Below, piece by piece: positions 48,099-57,912 of a stretch of DNA of 64,000 bases. The stretch spans positions 146,494-210,493 of the forward strand of contig JAPOVL010000035.1 of the NCBI GenBank assembly GCA_026708115.1, in the 5' to 3' direction. This DNA comes from Chloroflexota bacterium (GTDB taxonomy: Bacteria > Chloroflexota > Anaerolineae > Aggregatilineales > Phototrophicaceae). Under the pieces are notes generated by a model. The model did no database searches. It was not told where the DNA came from and saw only the letters and a program-made list of their open reading frames with translations. Position 1 is the stretch's first letter. Each line of letters opens with the position of its first letter. A program made the translations under genes and the position numbers.

Positions 48099-49065
48099 AA
48101 TTCACTCCGACATAAATGAAAGCGAAGAGCAAACTGACACCCATAATGGCCGGGAAGTCTTGCGAGGTGCTGGCGCGGAACATATAGAAGCCGATGCCGG
48201 GATAGGCAAAGATCGACTCGATCAGGATCGACCCGACCAGCAGGTTGCCATAAGACAAGCCGATCACCGTCACCACCGGGATCAGCGAGTTGCGCATGCC
48301 ATGAAAGCCGATGACGTAACGTTCGCGCAAGCCTTTGGCGCGGGCGGTGCGCATGTAGTCCTGGTTCAACACTTCGAGCAGGGAAGAACGGGTGATGCGC
48401 GAGATGATGCCGCTGATATACAGCGCCAGGGTCAGCGCCGGCAGGATGAGGTGGGAGAGCGCGTTGCCAAATGTCTTCCAATCGCCATTCAACAGCGCGT
48501 CGATCGTGTACATGCCGGTGACGGTCGGCGGCGCGCGCATGAGAATGTGCAGACGGCCCGGCCCGGCGGCGATACCCAGTTGGGCATAAAAGACCGTGAG
48601 GAATACCAATGCGATGAGAAAGACCGGAAAGCTAACCCCGATCAGCGCGATGACGCGCGCGATATAGTCCGCCCAACTGTTCTTCCATATAGCGGAGACC
48701 AACCCAAGCCCCACACCCAGGACGACGCCATACATGATGCCCAGCGTCGCCAATTCAATGGTGGCGGGCAAGCGCTTGGCGATGTCCTCGGCTACGGGCG
48801 TTCGCCACTTGATCGAGGTGCCCATATCGCCGCGCAGCAGGTTGCCGAGATAGGTCAGGTATTGTTCGTGCAGCGGCTTATCCAAGCCCCATTTCTTGCG
48901 GAAGGCGGCGATGGTTTCTTCGTCGTTGAGCGCATTGGGCGGCAAGTTGGCGTTGATGGGGTCGGCGGGAATGGCATTAGCGATGATGAAAGCCACTACC
49001 GTAATCCCCAGCAGGAGTGGGATGATAAAAACCAGGCGACGGACAAAGTAGCGAAAGAAATTCAT
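48046..49065 (-). CDS. ABC transporter permease (DppB-like)
   Basis: 'MNFFRYFVRRLVFIIPLLLGITVVAFIIANAIPADP', 'YMRTARAKGLRERYVIGFHGMRNSLIPVVTVIGL'. Confidence 0.92.
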   Translation of the reverse strand: MNFFRYFVRRLVFIIPLLLGITVVAFIIANAIPADPINANLPPNALNDEETIAAFRKKWGLDKPLHEQYLTYLGNLLRGDMGTSIKWRTPVAEDIAKRLPATIELATLGIMYGVVLGVGLGLVSAIWKNSWADYIARVIALIGVSFPVFLIALVFLTVFYAQLGIAAGPGRLHILMRAPPTVTGMYTIDALLNGDWKTFGNALSHLILPALTLALYISGIISRITRSSLLEVLNQDYMRTARAKGLRERYVIGFHGMRNSLIPVVTVIGLSYGNLLVGSILIESIFAYPGIGFYMFRASTSQDFPAIMGVSLLFAFIYVGVNFVVDILYFFLDPRIRVA

Positions 49066-49116
49066 GGGCGGCAGAAGCGACCAACTGACGAAAAGATGAC
49101 GCTTAGTTTACCACAG

Positions 49117-49210
49117 CCGCTCGGCGGCAGCGAAAAAGGCCGCCGCGCCCACAGAAAATGACAAGCCCCCTCCTTGCGCCAGCTAGGGGATTATCAAAAA
49201 AGACGGCGAC
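49117..49210 (+). repeat. Dispersed intergenic repeat, copy D (divergent)
   Basis: CCGCTCGGCGGCAGCGAAAAAGGCCGCCGCGCCCACAGAAAATGACAAGCCCCCTCCTTGCGCCAGCTAGGGGATTATCAAAAAAGACGGCGAC. Confidence 0.7.
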
Positions 49211-49216
49211 ATGTCA

Positions 49217-50710
49217 TTATCGTCGTAGCATCGGCAATTCCCCGTCATCCCAACGGCGGTAGAACTTTCGCAGATATGCGTCAAGTCCAGAGGCCGGGTC
49301 GCGCGCTGCAAATTCCAGCCGCTCCCAGATCTCACGCTCGACATCCCGCGCATCGACATTCACATGCTCCCCGTCGCGCAGGACCCACTGGCCGCCGACC
49401 ATCACATGCCGCACATGTTCGCGCTGGCATCGGCGCAACAGGAATGCCGGCAGCAGCTCCCGCGGCGGATAATGCGCCGGCGCCCATCGACCCGCAATCG
49501 CCGTTAAATCCAGCAAAATCAGGTCGGCCTGTCCGCCAACTTCAAGCTCGCCTAGCGGCGCCCCTGCGCCGAAGGTGATATCGGCAGCGAGGCCCGTGCC
49601 CATCCGCCATACGGTCTCGGCGTCGAGATCTGCTGCCGCCATCCCGCTCTGATTGCCGATGGACCAGGCCAGCCGCATTTCGCGCAAGAAGTCCTGGTCA
49701 TCGTCCAGTGTCTGCCCGTCCAGGCCGATGCCGACCGGCAGGCCTGCCGCCGCCATCAGCGCGACCGGCGCGATGCCGCTGCGCAGGCGCAAGTTGCTGC
49801 TGATATTGTGGGCAACGCCAACGCCCCGTTTCGCCAGCAGTTCGATGTCTTCATCTTCGACCCAGACCATGTGCGCCAGCGTCAGCCAGTCCCCCAACGC
49901 GCCGATGTCCTCAAGATGCCGGATGAAGCTTTTGCCCCAGGTCTTGTGGGCGTATATCCGCTGATAGCGCGTTTCCAGCATGTGCATCTGCACGCGCGTG
50001 CGACGCGCTCGCGCCCACTCGCAAGCGCGGATGATCAACTCGTCGCTGCACCATTGGCCGCCAGCCGGGCTGGCCTGGATATGCGCGCGGTGCCGCTCGC
50101 TATCGTGGAAACTGTTGTATAAGTCCTCCAGCAGGGCGAAATAATTATCAGCGCTAAAGTCGATAGAGTTCGCGTCGCCGGCCCTTCGGCGCAATTCGGG
50201 CGGCAGCATGCCGAGGAAATGCTCGCGCTCGGCATATACCAGTTGATTCTGGTCGACTATCGGCGGATGCATGGCGACGCGAATGCTGGCGTCAGCATAT
50301 CCGCGCAGGGCCTCCGGTATCTCGGCTGGAAGCTCGGACCAGGACCTGGGATTATGACTGTGGGCGACCGCCGTCACGCCGGAGCCGAGCAATTGCAGCC
50401 CCGAATACAGCGCCGCCAGATAAGGCGGCATGCTGGGCAGATGCGCCAAATGACCGAGCCATAATTCCAGGAAATTGTCGGGGAGGCCCAGCGCCAGCGT
50501 CCCCACCGCGCGCCCGTGGTCATGCGCATTGGTGAAGCCTGGCGCGAGAATAAAGTCATCGCCGCCGACGCGCTCGGCGTCAGGATAGCGCGCGGCCAGC
50601 TCAGCGGGAGTTCCGGCGTCAACAATGCTGTCGCCGGCGACGGTGACTGCCAAATCGTCAGCCGGGACGCCGCCGCGCAAGGTATATCGCGCATGAATGA
50701 TGGTTGGCAT
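49217..50710 (-). CDS. Amidohydrolase (cytosine deaminase/TRZ-ATZ-like)
   Basis: 'DFILAPGFTNAHDHGRAVGTLALG', 'ADLILLDLTAIAGRW', 'VMVGGQWVLRDGEHV'. Confidence 0.88.
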   Translation of the reverse strand: MPTIIHARYTLRGGVPADDLAVTVAGDSIVDAGTPAELAARYPDAERVGGDDFILAPGFTNAHDHGRAVGTLALGLPDNFLELWLGHLAHLPSMPPYLAALYSGLQLLGSGVTAVAHSHNPRSWSELPAEIPEALRGYADASIRVAMHPPIVDQNQLVYAEREHFLGMLPPELRRRAGDANSIDFSADNYFALLEDLYNSFHDSERHRAHIQASPAGGQWCSDELIIRACEWARARRTRVQMHMLETRYQRIYAHKTWGKSFIRHLEDIGALGDWLTLAHMVWVEDEDIELLAKRGVGVAHNISSNLRLRSGIAPVALMAAAGLPVGIGLDGQTLDDDQDFLREMRLAWSIGNQSGMAAADLDAETVWRMGTGLAADITFGAGAPLGELEVGGQADLILLDLTAIAGRWAPAHYPPRELLPAFLLRRCQREHVRHVMVGGQWVLRDGEHVNVDARDVEREIWERLEFAARDPASGLDAYLRKFYRRWDDGELPMLRR

Positions 50711-51465
50711 CAGGCGTAGAGACCGGCTTGTTGGCCGCCGTCGAGTACGAAGACCTGGCCCGTGATCATCTTGGCGGCGTCGGAAGCGAGATACAGCGCC
50801 ATCTCCGCCACGTCCTCCGCGGCAATCATGCCCGGCAGCGGCTGATACTGATCTAGAAAAGCGTCTCGTTCGGAGGGCGGGAAGCCTTCATTCAAGGGCG
50901 TATCGACATAGCCCGGGCAGATCGCGTTGCAGCGAATATTGTCGCGCGCGTAATCGAGGGCGATAGAACGCGTGAGATTGATGACGCCGGCCTTGGCAGC
51001 CGAGTAGGCCGCTTTGTTCCTGGCGGCGCGGATGCCGAAAGTGCCGGCGGTATTGAGGATGACGCCGCCGCCCGCTTCAATCATCAGCGGCAGCGCCGCT
51101 TTAGCGGCCAGGAAGACAGATTTGAGATCGATATCGAGGCAGGCGTCCCAGTCGGCTTCGCTGATATCGGTGACGCGACCGGCCGGGCTGATGCCGGCGT
51201 TGTTGAATACGATATCCGGGGAGCCCAATTCAGAAGCAGTCCGATCGACCATACGCTGCACATCAGCGCTGAGGGCGACATCCGCGCCAATTGCAATCGC
51301 TCGGCCGCCTTCCGACACAATGGCGCGCGCCACAGCCTCGGCTTTGGACGCTGTCCGGTTCACCACGGCTACTCCGGCGCCTTCCCTGGCAAAGGCATAG
51401 CAACTGGCCGCGCCGATGCCGGATCCGCCGCCGGTCACAATTGCCACCTTGCCAGGCAACTTCAC
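50710..51465 (-). CDS. SDR family oxidoreductase
   Basis: 'GKVAIVTGGGSGIGAASCYAFAREGA', 'AAYSAAKAGVINLTRSIALDYA'. Confidence 0.92.
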   Translation of the reverse strand: MKLPGKVAIVTGGGSGIGAASCYAFAREGAGVAVVNRTASKAEAVARAIVSEGGRAIAIGADVALSADVQRMVDRTASELGSPDIVFNNAGISPAGRVTDISEADWDACLDIDLKSVFLAAKAALPLMIEAGGGVILNTAGTFGIRAARNKAAYSAAKAGVINLTRSIALDYARDNIRCNAICPGYVDTPLNEGFPPSERDAFLDQYQPLPGMIAAEDVAEMALYLASDAAKMITGQVFVLDGGQQAGLYA

Positions 51466-51495
51466 GCCGCGCTCCTCACAGGGGCTGCGCCCCGG

Positions 51496-52248
51496 TCAAT
51501 TGAGCATCCAGCCGCCGTCGACAAAGATCATTTCTCCCGTGATATAGCGCGATTCGTCCGAGGCCAGAAAGAGCGCGACATCGGCGACATCGCGCGGCTG
51601 GCCCAGGCGGCGCAGCGGTATCGTTGTGTTCGCCCAGCGTTCGTTGTCTTCCTGGCTGGGCAACATCGGCGTATCAATGATGCCGGGCGCCATGGAATTG
51701 GCTCGGATGCCGCGCGGCCCATATTCCAGCGCGATGCAGCGCGTCATGGTCGCGACGGCGCCTTTGGTGGTGCAGTAGGCGGCGGAATCGACAAAGGCGA
51801 CCGCCGCGCCGATCGAGGCCAGATTGACAATCGTGCCTTTGACCTGGTGACGCAGCCAATGCCGTATCACGATCTGCGACACCAAAAACACGCCCTTTAC
51901 ATTGATCGCCATGATACGGTCGTATTGCTCGTCGGTGGTTTGCTCGAAGGGCGCGTTGAAAAAGACGCCGGCGTTATTGACCACGGTGTGGATCATGCCC
52001 AGCTCGGCAATGCCCTCATCTACCACTTGTTGGACCTGCTCCCTCACTGCCACATCCGTCTTACGGACGAAGGTCTTCACCCCGTTGGATTCGGCCTCGG
52101 CGGCGACTTGGCGCAGGCTTTCCAGGTTCAGGTCGCAGAGCAGCAGATCGGCGCCCTCTGCGGCGAAGCGCAGGGCGATGGCGCGCCCGATGCCGCGGGC
52201 GGCCCCGGTGATCAGCGCGGTCTTCCCGGACAGACGTCCCATAATCAT
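51496..52248 (-). CDS. SDR family oxidoreductase
   Basis: 'GKTALITGAARGIGRAIALRFAAEGA', 'AAYCTTKGAVATMTRCIALEYGPRGIRAN'. Confidence 0.92.
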   Translation of the reverse strand: MIMGRLSGKTALITGAARGIGRAIALRFAAEGADLLLCDLNLESLRQVAAEAESNGVKTFVRKTDVAVREQVQQVVDEGIAELGMIHTVVNNAGVFFNAPFEQTTDEQYDRIMAINVKGVFLVSQIVIRHWLRHQVKGTIVNLASIGAAVAFVDSAAYCTTKGAVATMTRCIALEYGPRGIRANSMAPGIIDTPMLPSQEDNERWANTTIPLRRLGQPRDVADVALFLASDESRYITGEMIFVDGGWMLN

Positions 52249-52258
52249 ACCGGCACAA

Positions 52259-52501
52259 TCAGGCCGTCTCTATGTAGCCGATGACCTCGCCTACCGGCAC
52301 TTCGTCATCTACTTCGCAACTCAATTCCACCACGACTCCGCCAGCTGGCGCTTCCACTTCCGTGCTGACCTTTTCCGTCTCAATGAGGACGATGCCTTCA
52401 CCTTCGGCCACGGCATCCCCTTCCGCCACCAGCCACTCGACGATCAAACCCGCTTCCATCGTCATTCCGAATTTGGGCATATAGATTGGAATCAATGACA
52501 C
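52259..52501 (-). CDS. Stand-alone lipoyl-domain protein
   Basis: 'MPKFGMTMEAGLIVEWLVAEGDAVAEGEGIVLIETEKVSTEVEAPAGGVV' with lipoyl-Lys context ETEKVST; GTG start 52501 preceded by AAGGAG. Confidence 0.88.
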   Translation of the reverse strand: MSLIPIYMPKFGMTMEAGLIVEWLVAEGDAVAEGEGIVLIETEKVSTEVEAPAGGVVVELSCEVDDEVPVGEVIGYIETA

Positions 52502-52542
52502 ATCAATCTCCTTAGCGGGTCCACTCCGTGTCCTGGATCGAT

Positions 52543-53511
52543 TCAAGTCAAGGTTTTGCGTACGGCGGCGACGACATCCGCCGCGGAAGGGAGAACCGCC
52601 CTCTCCAAGACCGGACTAAAGGGCATCGGCACATTCTGGTTGGTCACGCGCTGAACCGGCGCCTTGAGATCAGCAAAGGCTTCTTCCGCCACCGTCGCGG
52701 CCCATTCGCTGGCGGCGCTGCAGGTGGGGAAGCTCTCGTCCACAGCCACGAAGCGTCCGGTCTTGGCGACGCTTTCCAGGACCGTTCCCTTGTCCCAGGG
52801 CGACAGACTGCGCAAGTCGATCACTTCGGCCTCAAGGCCTTCAGCCGCCAGCTTCTGGGCGGCCGCCAGCGCGGCATAGACCGTCGGCCCCACCGCGCAG
52901 ATGGTGACATCGCTTCCGCTACGCTTGACATCGGCAACGCCGATGGGGACGAGATACTCGTCCGATGGCACTTCGCCCCGCTTCCCGCCCAAGGACAGCG
53001 AATGCAGGAATAGCACCGGATTGTCATCGCGTATCGCCGACTTGAGCAAGCCCTTGCCATCGTAAGGCGTGCTCGGCAATATGACTTTGATCTGGGGCAT
53101 ATTCATGAAAAACTGGTGCACGGCTTGGCTATGGTGATGCCCGGCGCTGCTGCCGGCGCCGTTCTGCACCATGAAGACCAGCGGCACCTTCGTCTGCCCG
53201 CCATACATGTACCGCATCGCGCCCGCCTGATTGGCGATCTGATCGAAGGCGAGATAAAGAAAGGTGCCAAACATCAGATCCACGATCGGTCGCAGTCCGG
53301 TCACGGCAGCGCCAATCCCGGCGCCGGCAACCGCCAGTTCAGAAATCGGCGTGTCAATGACGCGCTTGTCGCCGAATTCGGCATGGAGTCCGCGCGTACT
53401 GGGGAAGACGCCAATGCGCACATCTTCGCCGATGAGGAAGACGCGGTCATCCCGCCGCATCTCTTCGGCTAGCGCTTCCTGAATCGCCGCCACATAGGTT
53501 TTGCGAGGCAC
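52543..53511 (-). CDS. 2-oxoacid/acetoin dehydrogenase E1 beta subunit
   Basis: 'YVAAIQEALAEEMRRDDRVFLIGEDVRIGVFPSTRGLHAEFGDKRVIDTPISELAVAGAGIGAAVTGLRPIVDLMFGTF'. Confidence 0.92.
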   Translation of the reverse strand: MPRKTYVAAIQEALAEEMRRDDRVFLIGEDVRIGVFPSTRGLHAEFGDKRVIDTPISELAVAGAGIGAAVTGLRPIVDLMFGTFLYLAFDQIANQAGAMRYMYGGQTKVPLVFMVQNGAGSSAGHHHSQAVHQFFMNMPQIKVILPSTPYDGKGLLKSAIRDDNPVLFLHSLSLGGKRGEVPSDEYLVPIGVADVKRSGSDVTICAVGPTVYAALAAAQKLAAEGLEAEVIDLRSLSPWDKGTVLESVAKTGRFVAVDESFPTCSAASEWAATVAEEAFADLKAPVQRVTNQNVPMPFSPVLERAVLPSAADVVAAVRKTLT

Positions 53512-53540
53512 TCAAATGCTCCGGACTATTGCAGGTCCAT

Positions 53541-54524
53541 TTATACCCACAGGTCTTCAAACAAGGAGTCGATCCCAGGCGCGGGGCTGTCCCGCGCGGC
53601 GTCGACCGCCTCAGCCACGGATTGGCTGATTTCGGCGTCGAGCGTTTCCAGCTGCGCCGCCGGCAAAATATCATTTTCGCTGACATAGGTATGCAGCAGG
53701 AGCAGCGGGTCCTTGGCTTGGGCAGCCGCCAATTCTGCATCGCTGCGATACGTTTGACCGCCGAGGAAGGCTTCTTCGCCTTCCGCATGGCTGCCCCGGC
53801 GGTGGGTCTTCGCCTCGATCAGCGTCGGTCCAGCGCCGCTACGGGCGCGCTCCACCGCGGCCTTGGCGACGCGGTACATCTCGAGCGCGTCTGTGCCATC
53901 GGCGACCTGGCCGGGGATGCCATATCCGGCCGCGCGATCGGCGATATCGGCGATGTTCATCGCGTTAAGCGCCGGCGTGAACTCGCCATACTGATTGTTC
54001 TCGCAGACAAAAATCACCGGCAGCGTCAGCGTTGACGCCAGATTAAGCGACTCGTGAAAACTGCCTTCGTTTGCGGCGCCGTCGCCGAAAAAGCAGACGG
54101 ATACGCGGTCGCTGTCCGAATACCAGGCGCTCAAGCCGGCGCCGACAGCGATTGGCATGCCGCCGCCAACAATGCCAATGGCGCCCAACATGCCGATCTC
54201 AAAATCAGCGATATGCATCGAACCGCCCTTGCCTTTGCAATAGCCGGTGGCCTTGCCGAACAGCTCCGCCATCATGCGTTCAAGATCGCCGCCTTTGGCA
54301 ATGACATGACCATGCCCGCGGTGCGTGCTGATGATGGTGTCGTCGTCGGTCAGGGCGGCGCAGACACCGGCGGCCACAGCTTCTTCGCCGATATAGAGGT
54401 GCACGAAGCCGGGCAGTTGCCCTTGCCGGAAAAGCCGGCCCACCTCTTCCTCGAAGCGGCGGATGCGCAAGACGCGCGTGTAAATGTCCTGCACAACTTC
54501 AAGCGGTATGTCCTGATGATACAT
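53541..54524 (-). CDS. 2-oxoacid/acetoin dehydrogenase E1 alpha subunit
   Basis: TPP motif 'FFGDGAANEGSFHESLNLASTLTLPVIFVCENNQYG'. Confidence 0.92.
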   Translation of the reverse strand: MYHQDIPLEVVQDIYTRVLRIRRFEEEVGRLFRQGQLPGFVHLYIGEEAVAAGVCAALTDDDTIISTHRGHGHVIAKGGDLERMMAELFGKATGYCKGKGGSMHIADFEIGMLGAIGIVGGGMPIAVGAGLSAWYSDSDRVSVCFFGDGAANEGSFHESLNLASTLTLPVIFVCENNQYGEFTPALNAMNIADIADRAAGYGIPGQVADGTDALEMYRVAKAAVERARSGAGPTLIEAKTHRRGSHAEGEEAFLGGQTYRSDAELAAAQAKDPLLLLHTYVSENDILPAAQLETLDAEISQSVAEAVDAARDSPAPGIDSLFEDLWV

Positions 54525-54533
54525 GTCGTCGCC

Positions 54534-55748
54534 TCAGGTCAGCAGGGCATCGGCGGCCAGCGCCAGTGTTTTCGTCGCGGTGATGACCTGGTCCATACTA
54601 ACGCATTCGTCAACCATAGGCCAAACGGGGATGAACCCGGGCCCGTATTCTACGCAGGTGATGCCGACGCCCTTGAAGTGGCAGGTATCGGCAGTCGCGC
54701 CGATGCGATGGCCGGCGCCGACTCGCGGCTTGGCGCCGGTGACTTGCGCATGCGCCGCGACCAAGTGCCTGACGACCGGCGCGTCAGGGGATGTGGCCTG
54801 GCGCGCCGGCATATTCGGTTGCTGATCGCTCTGCGGGATCAAGAGCTCATACTTAAACTCATCGTCGTCCCTGCGGATTTGCTCCAGACGCGCCTGCATA
54901 TCCTCGCGCGCGCTCGCTTCCGTCATACCCGGGATGATGCGCAGGTCAAAGGCGACGGTCGTCACATCCTGATAGTGCTCGATGTTGCGGATGGCCATGG
55001 AAGGATAACCCGGAAGCAGCGTATGCGGCTGATAGCGCAGCCAGCCGCCATCTTCTACCGGCGGGATCTGCAGGTAGGAGGGGCTGAAGGCGGCGATGAC
55101 CCGCGCCGCTTTCTCTATCGGATTCACGTAAGGCACGCGGTGTTTGAATTCGCCGAGTACCCGAATCAGCCCTTGCACATAACCGACGGAAATCAGGCCG
55201 ACATCCAGGTTTCCCGCTTCGGTGACGATGCAGAAATCGGGACGGCAGCCGCTCTCGATCAAATGCAGGGCGCCCACGCCGCCGCCGGTCTCGGCGACGA
55301 CACAAGCCAGGATCAGGTCGCCCTTTAGCGGCTTCCCGCTGCGGCGAAGCGCCTCGCCCGCCATCAACATTGAAGCCAGACCGGCTTTCATATTCAGCGC
55401 GCCCAAGCCATAGATCTTGCCATCGGCAATCTCGGCGCCGAAGGGATCGTAAGCCCACTGGTCGCGCCGGAAGACATCGCCATTCCAATCGCTGGTATCG
55501 GTGTGGCCGCAGAGCATCAAAGAGGGGCCGCTACCATCACCGCGCAGCAGGCCTATCGCCTGGTGGGTGAGTTTCCCGTCATTCAAGGGCACGGCCTGAA
55601 GATCCACCTCGTAGCCGCGCTGCCGCATCCAGTTGGCGAGCCAGGTCCCGATCTGGGATTCCCGCCACAAAAAAGACGGGATGCGGATCAACTGGCGCGT
55701 CAATTCGATGGCTTCATGATCTTGAATACGCTCGAGGATCGTGGACAT
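54534..55748 (-). CDS. M20-family peptidase (ArgE/DapE-like)
   Basis: 'LMLCGHTDTSDWNGDVFRRDQWAYDPFGAEIADGKIYGLGALNMKAGLASML'; start set to ATG 55748. Confidence 0.9.
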   Translation of the reverse strand: MSTILERIQDHEAIELTRQLIRIPSFLWRESQIGTWLANWMRQRGYEVDLQAVPLNDGKLTHQAIGLLRGDGSGPSLMLCGHTDTSDWNGDVFRRDQWAYDPFGAEIADGKIYGLGALNMKAGLASMLMAGEALRRSGKPLKGDLILACVVAETGGGVGALHLIESGCRPDFCIVTEAGNLDVGLISVGYVQGLIRVLGEFKHRVPYVNPIEKAARVIAAFSPSYLQIPPVEDGGWLRYQPHTLLPGYPSMAIRNIEHYQDVTTVAFDLRIIPGMTEASAREDMQARLEQIRRDDDEFKYELLIPQSDQQPNMPARQATSPDAPVVRHLVAAHAQVTGAKPRVGAGHRIGATADTCHFKGVGITCVEYGPGFIPVWPMVDECVSMDQVITATKTLALAADALLT

Positions 55749-56146
55749 CAGTTTCGATTGGCGGCGACGACGGCCCAAACATCAAACCCGACTTGAGCGC
55801 CGCCCCACAGTTCCCGGACGCCGATGGTGTTGCGGGTGGGATAGGGCTCGCTGAAGTATTCGCAGTAGATGGCATCCATTTCGGCAAAGCGATTGATGTC
55901 GGTCAGCGAGACATTGACCCGGATGACATCCGTCATGGCGCAACCGGCCGCTTCCAGTACGGCGCGGATATTGTCCAGCGCTTGCCGCGCTTCCGCCCCG
56001 AAACCGCCGCCGACCAGCCCGGAGCCGTCTGGGGCTGTGCCGAGATAACCCGATGTCACCAGCAGGTTGCCGTGCCGCAGGGCTTGGCTATAGCCGCTGG
56101 TCGGGACCGGCGCTTGTTCTGTCAGGATCACATCGAGGGGCGCCAT
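55748..56146 (-). CDS. RidA family protein
   Basis: 'SGYSQALRHGNLLVTSGYLGTAPDGSGLVGGGFGAEARQALDNIRAVLEAAG'; stop overlaps start of the M20 gene. Confidence 0.85.
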   Translation of the reverse strand: MAPLDVILTEQAPVPTSGYSQALRHGNLLVTSGYLGTAPDGSGLVGGGFGAEARQALDNIRAVLEAAGCAMTDVIRVNVSLTDINRFAEMDAIYCEYFSEPYPTRNTIGVRELWGGAQVGFDVWAVVAANRN

Positions 56147-56149
56147 CGC

Positions 56150-56833
56150 TCAGGCTCCGTTTTGGGCGTCGGCTTCGGTCTTCTCCCGCGCCTGCGTCAG
56201 GTAATTGTAAATGGAGGAGCGACTCAATCCCAGTTCCTCCGCGATCAGCGGCACCGCACGTTTGACCTGAAAAGCCCCCTTTTCGTCAAGCCGCGCGACC
56301 AGATCAATTTTGTCCTCTTTGGACATGATAGGCAGTTCGGCGCCGATTTCGTTGACTGCTTCGCGCAAGATGGTGTGGATGGTCCGCTGAATATCATCGG
56401 AAAGCGTCTCGTTAACTTCGGATCCGGCCTCCAGCGCCAGGAACTCGCCCAGGAAGCGGTGGAAACCGGCGAAGATGCCTATGTCCAGATTAATGCAGAA
56501 GGCGCCGTAGGCCAGGCCCTGTCCATCGCGGAGGAACATCGTGCAGGACTTCATATTTCTGCCGTTGGGCAAGAAGGTCTGATAGTTATAGAAGTCGCGC
56601 ACAGTATTGCCGTTGCGCGCTTGCGTCAGCAAGAGGTCGGTGGCGCCGCCGCCCACCTTTCGCCCGCTGATATTGCCTTCGATGTGAATGATCGAGCGTT
56701 CGAGATCGCTGAAATCGTGTATCACCACTTCGCAATGCGGCGCGAAGAGCTTGGCGATGCCCACTGACAATTGCCGGAGCAGGGCGAAAGTCGCCTCTCT
56801 GTCCGTCGTATCAATGGAATCAAAGGTAGTCAT
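56150..56833 (-). CDS. YheO/DauR-like transcriptional regulator (PAS-like plus HTH)
   Basis: 'FAPHCEVVIHDFSDLERSIIHIEGNISGRKVGGGATDLLL', C-terminal 'AVPLIAEELGLSRSSIYNYLTQAR'. Confidence 0.85.
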   Translation of the reverse strand: MTTFDSIDTTDREATFALLRQLSVGIAKLFAPHCEVVIHDFSDLERSIIHIEGNISGRKVGGGATDLLLTQARNGNTVRDFYNYQTFLPNGRNMKSCTMFLRDGQGLAYGAFCINLDIGIFAGFHRFLGEFLALEAGSEVNETLSDDIQRTIHTILREAVNEIGAELPIMSKEDKIDLVARLDEKGAFQVKRAVPLIAEELGLSRSSIYNYLTQAREKTEADAQNGA

Positions 56834-56962
56834 AGGGAGATCGATTTCTCAAGTTGCAAAAAAATCTGGACCCCCGCGGCAACCAGCAGATTTGCAATTG
56901 CGGACGTCATGATAAACAATATATCCAAGAATTATACAAACTGTAAAGAGGCGGCGCAACAT

Positions 56963-57832
56963 ATGTCCGTTGAGAGAGATATGAAAGATGATGTGCTCTA
57001 TTCGCAGAAGGGCCCGCCGACGCTCGACGAAATGACCGGACCGGAAGTCGAGGCGGCGCTGGAACAGACGGATGTGCTGCTGCTGCCGGTTGGCGCGACC
57101 GAAGCGCACGGCGCGCACCTGCCCTTGGGCACCGATTCCTTTGAAGCGCGGGAGAATTGCCGTCGGGCCGCTATCCGCCTCGAGGCGCTGGGCTGCCCGG
57201 TCGTGATCGGACCGGTGATTCCCTTCGGCACGTCCAGCTTTCATCTGGGTTTCGCCGGCACGATCAGCCTCAGTTCCCACACCATGATCAAGCTGCTGGC
57301 GGAGGTCTGTCTGAGCCTGTACGAGACCGGCTTCCGCAAATTCGCGCTTGTGCACGGCCACGATGGCAATCTGCCGGTCATGATGGTGGCGGCGCAAGAT
57401 GTCGTCGACAATAGCGCCGATGCAAAGGCGATGGTGCTCAATTGGCTGACGCCACTGAGCAAGGTCTATCATAGGATTCAGACATCGAAGAAGCAGGAGG
57501 GGCACGGCGGCGAAGGAGAGACGGCACGCATCCTGGTGACCCATCCGGAACTGGTGCATCTGGACCGGGCGATCAAGCATCACGTCCCGCCCGAAGACAT
57601 GCGCAAGATTCAGGGTCCCGAGCATATCAAGACGGGCGGCGGCATCTTCTATGCCACGCGCCGCTACAAGGACCACACTCCCTTCGGTCATATCGGCGAC
57701 CCGGCGCTGGCCAGCGCGGAGACGGGAGACAAGGGCTACGATGTCATCGCCGAATGGCTGGCGCGCGTCATCGCGCGCGATTATTTCGATCGGGACATCG
57801 ATCCCAATGAAATCCTTCAAGGCGGTAAATGA
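56963..57832 (+). CDS. Creatininase family amidohydrolase
   Basis: 'TDVLLLPVGATEAHGAHLPLGTDSFEA', 'GHGGEGETARILVTHPELV'; start set to ATG 56963. Confidence 0.88.
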   Translation: MSVERDMKDDVLYSQKGPPTLDEMTGPEVEAALEQTDVLLLPVGATEAHGAHLPLGTDSFEARENCRRAAIRLEALGCPVVIGPVIPFGTSSFHLGFAGTISLSSHTMIKLLAEVCLSLYETGFRKFALVHGHDGNLPVMMVAAQDVVDNSADAKAMVLNWLTPLSKVYHRIQTSKKQEGHGGEGETARILVTHPELVHLDRAIKHHVPPEDMRKIQGPEHIKTGGGIFYATRRYKDHTPFGHIGDPALASAETGDKGYDVIAEWLARVIARDYFDRDIDPNEILQGGK

Positions 57833-57912
57833 GCGCCATTGACGGCGCCGCAAACGCGCCCGGTTGACAGGTATCGCGCTCGTCTACTCGACATCACAGT
57901 TTCCTCCGCTTT

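Noticed and set aside
48160-49161. 333-aa + strand ORF opposite the DppB-like permease
   Set aside because: Low-complexity R/D/Q-rich shadow translation; the minus-strand permease is unambiguous.
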